DNA of 64,000 nt from assembly GCF_004336805.1 (NCBI RefSeq), contig NZ_SJXM01000007.1, positions 62,001 through 126,000 of the forward strand, in the 5' to 3' direction. Below are positions 1 to 13,794 of this stretch, one piece after another; the first letter of the stretch is position 1, and every line of letters starts with the position of its first letter. A program made the translations under genes and the position numbers. A model generated the notes under the pieces. It was not told where the DNA came from, searched no databases, and saw nothing but the letters and a program-made list of their open reading frames with translations. This DNA is from Aeromicrobium sp. IC_218. GTDB lineage: Bacteria > Actinomycetota > Actinomycetes > Propionibacteriales > Nocardioidaceae.

Positions 1-412
1 CGCGCATCTCGCCGAACGCCGCCATGAGGGTCTCGTTGCCGGGGACGTGGTCGTAGGCCAGCTCGGCGCGGACGTGCCCGTGCAGGCGGGCGACGACCAC
101 GGCGCACCGCCCGAACGGCGTCCGCTCGCCCGTGCGCAGGTCCTCGACGTACGAGCCGCGCGGCGCCCACGAGTCGTCGAGCACGTCAGCGACCAGCTCG
201 ACGAACCGGGGGTCGGTGCAGCGCACCTCGATGTCGACCGCCTTCACCCGCTCGTGGCCGTCGAGCAGCGTGCCGCCGCCGACCACCTTCGCCTTGACGC
301 CCTCGGCGGCGAGCTCGTCCTCGATCGGGTCCTCGTACCAGTCGTCGCGGTGGACGGGCTGCACCCGCGCGGGCAGGTGGATCCGGTGGGTCGGGCGCCG
401 GCGGCCGATCAC
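1..412 (-). CDS. Hypothetical protein, C-terminus cut by window edge
   Basis: The GTG start at 412 overlaps the ppx stop codon by four bases (GTGA), so it is probably translated with ppx. 137 codons are visible. The N-terminus is basic (MIGRRRPTHRIHLPARVQPV) and is followed by a soluble, mixed acidic/basic stretch rich in Val and Asp. I see no signal peptide, membrane segment or catalytic motif that I recognise. The reading frame is continuous and has the codon bias of its neighbours, so the gene is real; its function is unknown. Confidence 0.75.
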   Translation of the reverse strand, partial: MIGRRRPTHRIHLPARVQPVHRDDWYEDPIEDELAAEGVKAKVVGGGTLLDGHERVKAVDIEVRCTDPRFVELVADVLDDSWAPRGSYVEDLRTGERTPFGRCAVVVARLHGHVRAELAYDHVPGNETLMAAFGEMR

Positions 413-1350
413 GGCTGGTCCAGCGGAAGGACGAACGACAGCGCGATGCCGTCGAGGATGTCGTGCTCGCTGATGACCACCTCGTCGGTCTGCAGCGGCA
501 GGTGCGAGAGCACCGAGTCGAGCACCAGCGCGCCGCCGCCGATGACGTCCGCGCGGCCCGGGTGCATGAACGGCAGGTCCCGCCGCTCGGCCACCGACAT
601 CGACGCCAGCGCCAGGCAGGCGCTGGCCAGCTCGGCGACGGGGATGCGCGCGCCGTGCAGCGCCTCGCTGTCGTAGCGGGGCAGCTCGAGCGCGTGCGCG
701 GCCACCGTCGTGATGGTGCCGGCGACGCCGATGAGCGTCGTGACCGGCGGGTACTTCTCCAGCTCGCGGCCGATCAGCCGGTCGCAGGCGTCCAGGCAGG
801 TGCCGATCTCGGCCAGCGTGGGCGGGTCGGCGTGCAGGAACCGCTCGGTCATGCGCACCGAGCCGATGTCATAGGACTCGCCCACGTCCGGGCCGAGCGG
901 CTTGTCGCCCAGGACGAGCTCGGTCGAGCCACCACCGATGTCGAGCACCGCGCGCGAGCCGGGCGGCAGGCCCCAGGTCGCGCCGACGTACGAGAAGCGC
1001 GACTCGCTCAGGCCGGAGATGACCTCCGGACGCACGCCGATGACCCGCTCGACCCGCTGGCCGAACTCGGCCGAGTTGGTGGCGTCACGCGTCGCGGACG
1101 TCGCGCAGAAGCGGATCTTCTCGACGCCGTGGTCGGCGATGATCACCGCGTACTCCCGCAGCGCCGCGAGGGTGCGCTCGATCGCCTCCTCGGCCAGGAA
1201 GCCGGTGCGGTCGACCCCCTGCCCGAGGCGGACGATGCGCATCTCGCGGGCGAGGTCGGTCTTGGTGCCGTCGATGTCGACGTCCGCCACGAGCAGGCGG
1301 ATCGAGTTCGTGCCGCAGTCGATCGCGGCGACACGCTGGGCATCGAGCAT
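409..1350 (-). CDS. ppx: Ppx/GppA family exopolyphosphatase
   Basis: This is a predicted cytoplasmic phosphatase that removes phosphate from polyphosphate or from pppGpp. The actin-like ATPase fold is marked by the phosphate-1 motif AIDCGTNSIRLLVADV near residue 10 and the phosphate-2 motif DIGGGSTELVLG near residue 141. At 313 aa it has the short actinobacterial form, lacking the C-terminal HD-like domains of E. coli Ppx. A TAGGCT hexamer (1358-1363) lies 7 bases before the ATG, which predicts a leaderless mRNA and supports this start. In M. tuberculosis a ppx paralogue also sits near eno and DUF501. The sequence cannot separate Ppx from GppA activity. Confidence 0.9.
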   Translation of the reverse strand: MLDAQRVAAIDCGTNSIRLLVADVDIDGTKTDLAREMRIVRLGQGVDRTGFLAEEAIERTLAALREYAVIIADHGVEKIRFCATSATRDATNSAEFGQRVERVIGVRPEVISGLSESRFSYVGATWGLPPGSRAVLDIGGGSTELVLGDKPLGPDVGESYDIGSVRMTERFLHADPPTLAEIGTCLDACDRLIGRELEKYPPVTTLIGVAGTITTVAAHALELPRYDSEALHGARIPVAELASACLALASMSVAERRDLPFMHPGRADVIGGGALVLDSVLSHLPLQTDEVVISEHDILDGIALSFVLPLDQP

Positions 1351-1389
1351 GGGGGCGAGCCTAGCGAAGGACGGCGGGGCCGCCCGTCG

Positions 1390-2700
1390 TCAGTCCTCGA
1401 GCATCCGGCTCTCGTCGAACGGACGCTCGCCGGCCAGGACGGCGTCGAGCCGCTCGCGGTCGACGGTGTGGGTCCAGTGCCCGACGAGGACGGTGGCCAC
1501 CGAGTTGCCGGCGAAGTTCGTCAGCGCCCGCGCCTCGGACATGAAGCGGTCGATGCCGACGATGAGGCCGACGCCCTCGACCAGCTCCGGGCGGTGGGAG
1601 TTGAGACCGCCGGCGAGCGTCGCCAGGCCCGCGCCGGTGACGCCCGCGGCGCCCTTGGACGCGATGATCATGAACACCAGCAGCGAGACCTGCTCGCCGA
1701 TCGACAGCGGCTTGCCCAAGGCGTCCGCGACGAAGATCGACGCCATCGTCAGGTAGATCGCGGTGCCGTCGAGGTTGAACGAGTAGCCGGTCGGCACCAC
1801 GATGCCGACGGTCGACTGCGCCACCCCGGCGTGCTCCATCTTGGCGATCACCCGCGGCAGGGCCGACTCCGACGACGACGTCGACAGGATGAGCAGGAAC
1901 TCCCGGCCCAGGTACCTGAACAGCTTGAAGATGTTGACCCGCGTGACCACCCACAGCAGCGAGCCGAGCACGCCGAAGACGAACAGCACGCAGGTGACGT
2001 AGAAGCCGATCATCACCGTCGCGAGGCTCTTGAGCGCGTCCACGCCGGTCGCACCGACGACCGCGGCCATGGCGCCGAACGCACCGATCGGGGCCAGCCA
2101 CATGATCATCGCCAGCACCCGGAAGACGACCTTCTGGATGTAGCCGATGCCGACGAGCACCGGCTGGCCGGTCTCGCCCATCGCCTGCAGGGCGAAGCCC
2201 ACCAGCAGGGCCACGAGCAGCGTCTGGAGCACCTCGCCGGACGTCAGCGCCGACACGAGCGTGTCCGGGATGATGCCGAGCAGGAACTCCCACGTGGTCT
2301 CGTTCTCGGCCACCTGTTCCGAGCCCGTGGCGGCGAGCTCGTCGCTGAGCTGCAACCCCTCCCCGGGGTCGAGCAGGTTGCCGACGATCAGGCCGATGGC
2401 CAGCGCGAACGTCGACATGGTCACGAAGTAGGCCAGGGCCAGGCCGCCGACCTTGCCCACCTGCGCGGCGCTGGCCACCGAGCCGACGCCGAGCACGATC
2501 GTGCAGAAGATGACCGGCGCGATCATCATCTTGATCAGCGCCACGAACAGGTCACCGAGCGGCTTGAGCTCCTGGGCGAACTCGGGCGCCACGAAGCCGA
2601 GCGTCACGCCCGCCACGACGGCGACGATGACGGCGATGTACAGGTAGTGCGTGCGGTCCTTGCGCTCGGTGCGCGTGGACGAGGTCTCGGCCGCGGTCAT
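1390..2700 (-). CDS. Dicarboxylate/amino acid:cation symporter (DAACS/GltP family)
   Basis: This 436-aa inner-membrane secondary transporter couples uptake of C4-dicarboxylates or glutamate/aspartate to Na+ or H+. Hydrophobic segments run through the whole chain. The family motif FNLDGTAIYLTMASIFVA lies in the C-terminal half, preceded by a Ser-rich hairpin (STSSSESALPRVI), and the glycine-rich GAAGVTGAGL follows. The N-terminal 20 residues are polar and cytoplasmic. The ATG at 2700 is preceded by a G-rich Shine-Dalgarno. It lies between DUF501 and ppx, which adjoin each other in M. tuberculosis, so it may be an insertion into a conserved block. Substrate cannot be told from sequence. Confidence 0.9.
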   Translation of the reverse strand: MTAAETSSTRTERKDRTHYLYIAVIVAVVAGVTLGFVAPEFAQELKPLGDLFVALIKMMIAPVIFCTIVLGVGSVASAAQVGKVGGLALAYFVTMSTFALAIGLIVGNLLDPGEGLQLSDELAATGSEQVAENETTWEFLLGIIPDTLVSALTSGEVLQTLLVALLVGFALQAMGETGQPVLVGIGYIQKVVFRVLAMIMWLAPIGAFGAMAAVVGATGVDALKSLATVMIGFYVTCVLFVFGVLGSLLWVVTRVNIFKLFRYLGREFLLILSTSSSESALPRVIAKMEHAGVAQSTVGIVVPTGYSFNLDGTAIYLTMASIFVADALGKPLSIGEQVSLLVFMIIASKGAAGVTGAGLATLAGGLNSHRPELVEGVGLIVGIDRFMSEARALTNFAGNSVATVLVGHWTHTVDRERLDAVLAGERPFDESRMLED

Positions 2701-2769
2701 GGATCCCCCCGGATCGGCGTGTGTGGTCCGCGCCCATGGTGGACCCCGTCGGGGGTGACCGCGACTCGG

Positions 2770-3279
2770 CTACTCCTGCGCGTCCGGCTCCTGCGGACCG
2801 CACGGGGTACCGGCCCACCAGTCGCCGAGCAGCGCGAGCGTCTCGTCGCCGAGCGGGTTCACGCCGGGGCCGACGGCCAGGCTGTGGCCGACGAGGACGT
2901 GCAGGCACTTCACCCGCGTGGGCATGCCCCCGGCGGAGATGTCCTTGATCTCGGGCACGTGGCCCAGCGCCTCGCGCTCGGCCAGGTAGGACGTGTGGGC
3001 GGCGGCGTAGGCGGCGGCCAGGTCGGCGTCCTCGGTGAGCCGCTCGCTCATCTCGCGCATGAGGCCGGACGCCTCGAGGGTGCCGATCTCGCCCGCGAGC
3101 CGGTCGCAGGTGACGTAGTACAGCGTCGGGAACGGCGTGCCGTCGGGCAGGCGCGGCTCGGTCTTGACGACGTTCGGGTGGCCCGAGGGGCAGCGCGACG
3201 CGATCTCGACGATGCCACGCGGCACGCGTCCGAGCTGGCCCTGGATGGCCTCGATGTCGGCGGGGTCGATGGTGGTCAC
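2770..3279 (-). CDS. DUF501 family protein
   Basis: This is a 169-aa soluble protein of the actinobacterial DUF501 family, whose function is unknown. Visible marks are ASRCPSGHPNVVKTEPRLPDGTPFPTLYYVTC near residues 26-57 and a C-terminal GGMPTRVKCLHVLVGHSLAVG with conserved Cys and His residues, suggesting a metal or redox role (inference). The GTG start at 3279 overlaps the stop of the ftsB-like gene by four bases, so the two are translationally coupled. The eno, ftsB, DUF501 order is an established actinobacterial arrangement. Confidence 0.88.
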   Translation of the reverse strand: MTTIDPADIEAIQGQLGRVPRGIVEIASRCPSGHPNVVKTEPRLPDGTPFPTLYYVTCDRLAGEIGTLEASGLMREMSERLTEDADLAAAYAAAHTSYLAEREALGHVPEIKDISAGGMPTRVKCLHVLVGHSLAVGPGVNPLGDETLALLGDWWAGTPCGPQEPDAQE

Positions 3280-3845
3280 GACTTCTTCTTCAGCACCTTG
3301 TCGGGGTCGGAGGGCACGGGGGCGTCCTGCTTCACGTCCTGCGGGGGGACGTCGGCCTGCTCGACCGACGCCCAGAGCCGGGCCTGCCAGCTGTCGGGGG
3401 TCTCGTCGGGCGCGTCGTCGAGCTCGGCGACCTCGCCCTGCACCTCGCCGTCGGCCCCGATGACCCGGTAGCCGACCTCGCCGGGCATGACCCAGCCGAA
3501 GCGCGCCCGGGCCTGCTGCTCGACGTACGCCGGGTCCTCCCACCGGGCCTCGTCGTCGCGCAGCCGGGCGATGTCGGCCTTGGTCGTGGCGATCTGCGCC
3601 TTGGTCGACTGGATCTCCTGGCGCTGCTGCCACCAGGCGTTCAGGCTCGTCACGTACGAGGCGACGAGCAGCAGCACGACCGCGAGCAGGATGATCGCGC
3701 GGGTCGTGAAGCGGGCCGGGCGGGCCGGCGCGAGGGCCGGCTCCGCCGCGGTCGTCGGGGCGGCCGACGGCCCCGTGCGCGACCGGGCCGGCCGACGGCT
3801 CCGCGAGGGGCCGCGACCGGGTCCACGGTTCGACGACGGGGCCAC
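3276..3845 (-). CDS. Septum formation initiator (FtsB/DivIC-like)
   Basis: This is a bitopic membrane protein of the FtsB/DivIC family that acts in the FtsQLB divisome subcomplex. A basic Pro/Ala-rich cytoplasmic tail of about 55 residues precedes one membrane segment (AIILLAVVLLLVASYVTSL). A short coiled coil (QQRQEIQSTKAQIATTKADIARLRDDEARW) follows, then the family signature YVEQQARARFGWVMPGE. The tail is acidic and ends in KVLKKKS. I chose GTG 3845 because GAGGTGAG lies 4-5 bases upstream; GTG 3854 is an alternative that adds three residues. The gene starts about 10 bases after the eno stop, so it is probably in the eno operon. Confidence 0.85.
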   Translation of the reverse strand: MAPSSNRGPGRGPSRSRRPARSRTGPSAAPTTAAEPALAPARPARFTTRAIILLAVVLLLVASYVTSLNAWWQQRQEIQSTKAQIATTKADIARLRDDEARWEDPAYVEQQARARFGWVMPGEVGYRVIGADGEVQGEVAELDDAPDETPDSWQARLWASVEQADVPPQDVKQDAPVPSDPDKVLKKKS

Positions 3846-3855
3846 CGGACTCACC

Positions 3856-5877
<2,022 letters not shown>

Positions 5878-5881
<4 letters not shown>

Positions 5882-6693
5882 GCCAGCAGGTCGCGGACGC
5901 GCGAGCGGAGCGTTCCCTCGGGGTCGACCCCGGACCGCCGCGCCTCGGCGACGAGCGCCAGCAGCCGTGAGCCCAGGTCGTCACCGCCGACGTCCGGGTC
6001 GCCGAGCCGGCCGAGCACGGTGTCGGCGTAGGCCAGCGCGGGCAGCGCCCGTGGGACGCCCTCGTCGGGACGCGTGCGCTGCTTCTGGGCGGCCTTGATC
6101 GCCTCCCAGTTCGCGTCGATCTCCTCGACGCTGCTCACCTGCGCGTCACCGAACACGTGCGGGTTGCGGCTGACCAGCTTGGCGGTGATGCCGTCGGCGA
6201 CGTCGTCGAGGTCCCAGCCGGCCGACTCGGCGGCGATGCGCGCGTGGAACACCACCTGCATGAGCAGGTCGCCGAGCTCCTCGCGCAGGTGGTCGCGGTC
6301 GCCGTCCTCGATCGTCTCGAGGGTCTCGTACGTCTCCTCGAGCAGGAACCGGGCCAGGCCCTCGTGGGTCTGCTGCTGCGTCCAGGGGCACTCGCGGCGC
6401 AGCCGGTCCATGACGTGCACGAGGTCGAGCACGTGCGCGCCCGGGACGTCGTAGGAGCCGACCAGCAGGTCGTCGGCGTCGACGGGCTCAGTGGTCAGGA
6501 AGACGACGTCGTGGTCGAGGTGGGCGGGCCGGTCGGCCACCTGCCGCACCCGGACGCCGGACTGGCGCACGGCGGCGACGTGCGGCGCCGAGAGGTCGTC
6601 GGCCAGCACCTCGCGCGCGGTGCGCAGCAGGTCCCAGGCCTCCGCGGTCAGCAGCCCGGGCGGGACACGCGGACTCAGCTGCAGGACGGGCAC
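5878..6693 (-). CDS. mazG: MazG family nucleoside triphosphate pyrophosphohydrolase
   Basis: This 271-aa protein hydrolyses NTPs to NMPs, a house-cleaning role. The catalytic MazG domain begins at MDRLRRECPWTQQQTHEGLARFLLEETYE, with the acidic metal ligands EETYETLE and REELGDLLMQVVFH, and continues with ITAKLVSRNPHVFGDA. The roughly 90 residues before it resemble the remnant of a tetrapyrrole-methylase domain seen in longer MazG proteins (inference). GTG 6693 follows the upstream lipoprotein stop by four bases. In M. tuberculosis mazG lies between mfd and eno, as here. Confidence 0.93.
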
Positions 6694-6697
6694 GGCG

Positions 6698-7288
6698 TCA
6701 CTCGCAGCCGGTGACGGCCGGACGGTCGACGTCGCCGGCCTGCACGGACAGCGCACCGGTCGAGCCGGCCACCTGCAACGACTCGTCCAGGCCGAGCCGC
6801 GGGTCGACCTCGACGTCGCGGGTCGCGAGCTCGTCGGCGACGATCTCGCGCCCCTGCTCGCGAGCGACCTCCGGCGAGCCGGCGGGGGCACCGAGCGCCT
6901 CGAGCGTGGCGTAGAGCCGTCCGTTCAGCTCGGCCGCCTCGATCACCGCCCGGGTGTCGGCGTCCGGCAGCGCCTCGGCGAGCGCCTCACGGTCGGCGAC
7001 CGGGACGATCCAGGCCGAGCGCGGCACGACGACGTCGCGCTGCTCGGCCAGGTCGCGGGCGACGTCGAGCGTGACGCGGTCGGCGAGCGCCTGCTGACGC
7101 AGCGCGACCGGGTCGGGCGTCGCGCCCTGCAGCGAGGTCAGCTCGCAGTAGGCGCGGGCGGTCGCATCGACGTCGTCGAAGCCGAACCGCTGGCCGTCGA
7201 CGACCGCTGCGGCACCCGGATGGACCTGGGTGCAGGCAGCGAGAAGCAGTGCAGCCGGCGCCAGGCGCGCGGCACGTCGTACCCCCAT
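6698..7288 (-). CDS. Lipoprotein with SurA-like N-terminal domain
   Basis: This 196-aa exported lipoprotein has a signal peptide MGVRRAARLAPAALLLAAC with lipobox LLAAC (acylated Cys about residue 19). AAVVDGQRFGFDDVDATARAYCELT and a helical region resemble the SurA_N chaperone fold that often precedes PpiC-type isomerase domains. No isomerase domain is present, so it is probably a chaperone-like envelope protein. TAGCAT (7296-7301) lies 7 bases before ATG 7288, predicting a leaderless transcript. It is followed directly by mazG. The LpqU lipoprotein occupies a similar place in mycobacteria but looks different. Confidence 0.75.
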   Translation of the reverse strand: MGVRRAARLAPAALLLAACTQVHPGAAAVVDGQRFGFDDVDATARAYCELTSLQGATPDPVALRQQALADRVTLDVARDLAEQRDVVVPRSAWIVPVADREALAEALPDADTRAVIEAAELNGRLYATLEALGAPAGSPEVAREQGREIVADELATRDVEVDPRLGLDESLQVAGSTGALSVQAGDVDRPAVTGCE

Positions 7289-7302
7289 GCCGCCGATGCT
7301 AC

Positions 7303-8799
7303 TCACGAGTCGGCGCGCGCGGCCCCTTCCTTGGCCAGACGGGTGTGGTGACGGCCGTAGAACAGGTAGATCGCCAGGCCGACGACGAGCCAGACCAGGA
7401 ACCGCAGCCAGGTCTCGACGGCCAGGTTCGTCATGAGCGCCACGCAGGCCAGCGCCGAGAGCACCGGGACGACCGGGACCCACGGGGTGCGGAAGGGACG
7501 CTTGAGGTCGGGCTTGGTGCGGCGCAGGACCAGCACCGCGACCGAGACGACCAGGAACGCGAAGAGCGTGCCGATCGAGACCATCTCGGCGAGCGTGTGG
7601 ATCGGCACGAACGCGGCCAGCGCCGCGACACCGACGACGATGATGACCGTCAGCCGGACCGGCGTGTGGAAGGTCGGGTGCAGCTGGCCGAGCGAGCGCG
7701 GCAGCAGGCCGTCGCGGGCCAGGGCGTAGCCGATGCGGCCCATCGCGACGAGCTCGACCAGGATCACCGAGGTGAGACCGGCGACGGCGGCGATGCCGAT
7801 GAGGATGCCGGCCCAGCCGAGGCCGACCTGCTTGAAGGCGTCCGAGATGGGCGCGCCCTCGCTGAGGTCGGAGTACTTGACCATGCCGGTCAGGACGATG
7901 CAGACGCCGACGTAGAGCAGGGTGCAGATGGCCAGGGTGCCGAGCAGGCCGCGCGGCATGTCCTTCTCGGGCTTCTCGGTCTCCTCGCCCAGGTTGGCGA
8001 CGGCCTCGAAGCCGCTGTACGCGAAGAAGACGACGGCGGCGGCCACCAGCACGCCGGTGACGCCGAACGCCGTGGCGTCCGCGCCGGTCACCCACTGCCA
8101 CAGCGGCTGCTGCAGGCCCGACGCGCTCTCCTCGGGCTTGGTCGAGGGCGGGACGACCGGGTCCCAGTTGGCGGCCTTGACGAAGAACGCGCCGACGCCG
8201 ATCACGAACAGGCAGACGGCCACCTTGATGACGACCAGGGCGTTGGTGACCCACTTGGACTCGCGGATGCCGACTGCGGCGACCACGCCCAGCACCACGA
8301 CGATGAACACGGCCCCGAGGTTGACGACGGAGTCCTCCTCGCCGAAGAAGGCTGGCGGAAGGTTGAAGACGTCCTGCAGGTAGCCGGACCAGCCGCGCGC
8401 CACCACCGCGGCACCGAGCGCGAACTCCAGGATCAGGTCCCAGGCGATGACCCACGCGGCCAGCTCGCCGATCGTCGAGTAGGCGTACGTGTACGAGCTG
8501 CCGGCCGTGGGGACGGCGGCGGCCAGCTCGGCGTAGCAGATGGCAGCCAGCATCGCGACGACGCCGGCGACCAGGAACGCGATGGTGATGGCCGGGCCGG
8601 CGTTGTTCTTGGCCTGCACGCCGGTGAGCGTGAAGATGCCCGTGCCGATCACGATGCCGATGCCGAACCCGATGAGGTCGGACGTGCCCAGGCGGCGCGA
8701 CAGACGGGGTCCCTCGGACTCCGACATGGGGCCGTCGTCGGAGTTCTGCTCGACGACGTCGTCGATGTCCTTGGTGCGGAACAAGCCCGAAAATGCCAT
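7303..8799 (-). CDS. APC-superfamily amino acid permease (CAT type)
   Basis: This is a 498-aa integral membrane transporter with about 12-14 hydrophobic segments. The motif GFGIGIVIGTGIFTLTGVQAKNNAGPAI in the first segment and FFAYSGFEAVANLGEETEKPEKDMPRGLL in the middle are typical of the cationic-amino-acid-transporter branch. The tail FRTPWVPVVPVLSALACV also fits. Start ATG 8799 (MAFSGLFRTKDID) is preferred because TACGTT (8807-8812) sits 7 bases upstream as a leaderless-type -10 element; a longer TTG start at 8808 is less likely. Substrate specificity is not evident. Confidence 0.9.
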   Translation of the reverse strand: MAFSGLFRTKDIDDVVEQNSDDGPMSESEGPRLSRRLGTSDLIGFGIGIVIGTGIFTLTGVQAKNNAGPAITIAFLVAGVVAMLAAICYAELAAAVPTAGSSYTYAYSTIGELAAWVIAWDLILEFALGAAVVARGWSGYLQDVFNLPPAFFGEEDSVVNLGAVFIVVVLGVVAAVGIRESKWVTNALVVIKVAVCLFVIGVGAFFVKAANWDPVVPPSTKPEESASGLQQPLWQWVTGADATAFGVTGVLVAAAVVFFAYSGFEAVANLGEETEKPEKDMPRGLLGTLAICTLLYVGVCIVLTGMVKYSDLSEGAPISDAFKQVGLGWAGILIGIAAVAGLTSVILVELVAMGRIGYALARDGLLPRSLGQLHPTFHTPVRLTVIIVVGVAALAAFVPIHTLAEMVSIGTLFAFLVVSVAVLVLRRTKPDLKRPFRTPWVPVVPVLSALACVALMTNLAVETWLRFLVWLVVGLAIYLFYGRHHTRLAKEGAARADS

Positions 8800-8872
8800 G
8801 GCGCACAACGTACGGGCGGCTCGCCCCCGCGCAACTCGGGCGCGATGGGCCGAGCCGCCCGCCGCGTGCGGG

Positions 8873-12364
<3,492 letters not shown>

Positions 12365-12931
12365 CTACCGGTTGAACGCGCTCTGGGTCTTTTCTAGTCC
12401 CTGGCTCACGAGGCTCTCGACCGCGTCGGCGGCCTCCTCCAGGTGCAGGTCGAGCTCCTTGCGCTCGACCGACGAGTACGGCTTGAGCACGAAGTCGTGG
12501 ACCTCCTGGCGTCCCGGGGGGCGTCCGATGCCGCAGCGGATGCGGTGGAAGTCGCCGGTGCCCAGGGACTGCCGGATGCTCTTGAGGCCGTTGTGCCCGT
12601 TGTCGCCGCCGCCGAGCTTGACCCGCAGGGCGGCGAACGGGATGTCCAGCTCGTCGTGGATCACCACGACGTGGTCGGGCTCGACGCCGTAGAACGACGC
12701 GAGCGCCTTGACCGGGCCGCCGCTCTCGTTCATGTACGTGCGGCCACGACCGAGCACCACCCGCTCGCCGGCGAGGCGTCCTTCGACGACGTCGGTGCGG
12801 GTGGCCTTGTGCGCCTTGAACCGGCCGCCCATGCGGCCGGCCAGGACGTCGGCCACCAGGTAGCCGACGTTGTGACGCGTGGCGGCGTAGGCCGGCCCCG
12901 GGTTCCCGAGGCCGACCACCAACCAGGTCAC
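12365..12931 (-). CDS. pth: Peptidyl-tRNA hydrolase
   Basis: It releases tRNA from peptidyl-tRNA that has dropped off the ribosome. The 188-aa length is normal. It has the signature [20 protein letters not shown] with catalytic His20, the NESGG motif, and [11 protein letters not shown] with the conserved Asp. The C-terminal half carries [34 protein letters not shown] 12931 overlaps the rplY stop by four bases and the stop abuts mfd, so rplY-pth-mfd looks like one transcript. Confidence 0.97.
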   Translation of the reverse strand: MTWLVVGLGNPGPAYAATRHNVGYLVADVLAGRMGGRFKAHKATRTDVVEGRLAGERVVLGRGRTYMNESGGPVKALASFYGVEPDHVVVIHDELDIPFAALRVKLGGGDNGHNGLKSIRQSLGTGDFHRIRCGIGRPPGRQEVHDFVLKPYSSVERKELDLHLEEAADAVESLVSQGLEKTQSAFNR

Positions 12932-13590
12932 TCGGACTCGGTGGACTCCGCCGGCGCCTCGTCCGCGTCCGCAGCGGCGTCGCTCTCGGGAGCGTCGTGC
13001 TCGATGCCGGCCTCGGCCTCGGCGTCGGCCAGCTCGGCCTCGACCTGGTCGGCCGTCGGGGCGGCGGTGACGTTGACGATCAGGGTCTCGGCGTCGGAGG
13101 CCAGCGTCGTGCCCGCGGGCAGCGCGACGTCCGAGGCGAGGATCTGCGCGCCGGCCTCGAGGCCCTCGACGGAGACCTCGACACCCTCGGGCAGGTGGGT
13201 GGCCTCGGCCTCGACCGAGAGCACGGTGGTCTCGTTGACGACGAGCGCGCCGGGGGCGGCCTCGCCGGTGACGGTCACGGGGACCTCGACGACGACCTTC
13301 TCGCCCTTCTTCACGAGCAGCAGGTCGACGTGCTCGAGGAAGCCCTTGAGCGGGTCGCGCTGGACCTGCTTGGGGATGGCCAGGTGGGACTCGGAGTCCA
13401 GGTCGATCGACAGCAGCGCGTTGGAGTTGCGCAGCGCGATCATGAGGTCGTGGCCCGGCAGGGTCACGTGCAGCGGGTCGGTGCCGTGGCCGTACAGGAC
13501 GGCGGGAACCTTGTTCTCGCGACGGATGCGGCGGGCGGCGCCCTTGCCGAACTCGGTGCGGGCTTCGGCGGTCAGCTTGATCTCGGCCAC
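12928..13590 (-). CDS. rplY: Large ribosomal subunit protein bL25 (CTC form)
   Basis: This 5S-rRNA-binding ribosomal protein is in the long general-stress (Ctc/TL5) form of 220 aa. The N-terminal L25 domain ([29 protein letters not shown]) is followed by the beta domain ([26 protein letters not shown]) and a strongly acidic Asp/Glu/Ala-rich tail of about 40 residues. Start GTG 13590 has GAGGAG eight bases upstream. About 200 bases separate it from prs, enough for its own promoter. Confidence 0.95.
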   Translation of the reverse strand: MAEIKLTAEARTEFGKGAARRIRRENKVPAVLYGHGTDPLHVTLPGHDLMIALRNSNALLSIDLDSESHLAIPKQVQRDPLKGFLEHVDLLLVKKGEKVVVEVPVTVTGEAAPGALVVNETTVLSVEAEATHLPEGVEVSVEGLEAGAQILASDVALPAGTTLASDAETLIVNVTAAPTADQVEAELADAEAEAGIEHDAPESDAAADADEAPAESTESE

Positions 13591-13719
13591 GGGGATCTCC
13601 TCGTACGTGTCGGTGCTCGTACGCGCGTCAACACGTACTGCGGTCTGGTGCTTGTTCAGGTCTGCGGTCGCTCCGGACGCTCGACACGGCACTCAGCAGC
13701 GGAGCGCCCTGTCGATCAC

Positions 13720-13739
13720 GACCCGCACAGGTGCGGGTC
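13720..13739. terminator. GC-rich hairpin downstream of prs
   Basis: GACCCGCA-CAGG-TGCGGGTC forms a perfect 8-bp stem with a 4-base loop, about 55 bases after the prs stop in the 204-bp gap between prs and rplY. No U-tract follows. It could be the terminator of glmU-prs or part of the rplY leader. The rest of this gap shows no open reading frame that I would call. Confidence 0.4.
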
Positions 13740-13794
13740 CTCGCCGAGGCAACCTGAGGATCCTATCCCACGGCGCCCCGGCGAGGCACATCGC

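Noticed and set aside
463..3471. Long plus-strand open frame of 1002 codons
   Set aside because: It is antisense to ppx, the symporter and DUF501, whose products have clear family motifs. Long antisense frames are expected at this G+C content. The translation is dominated by Arg, Gly, Asp and Val without domains.
6698..8806. Minus-strand frame of 702 codons covering the permease and lipoprotein
   Set aside because: Only its last 196 codons encode the lipoprotein. The rest is an out-of-frame reading of the permease gene, and the lipoprotein signal peptide and TAGCAT element fix the real start at 7288.
13591..13794. Small gene or ncRNA between prs and rplY
   Set aside because: No reading frame with a ribosome site is present. 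The only structure is the 20-base hairpin at 13720-13739, which is more simply a terminator or leader.
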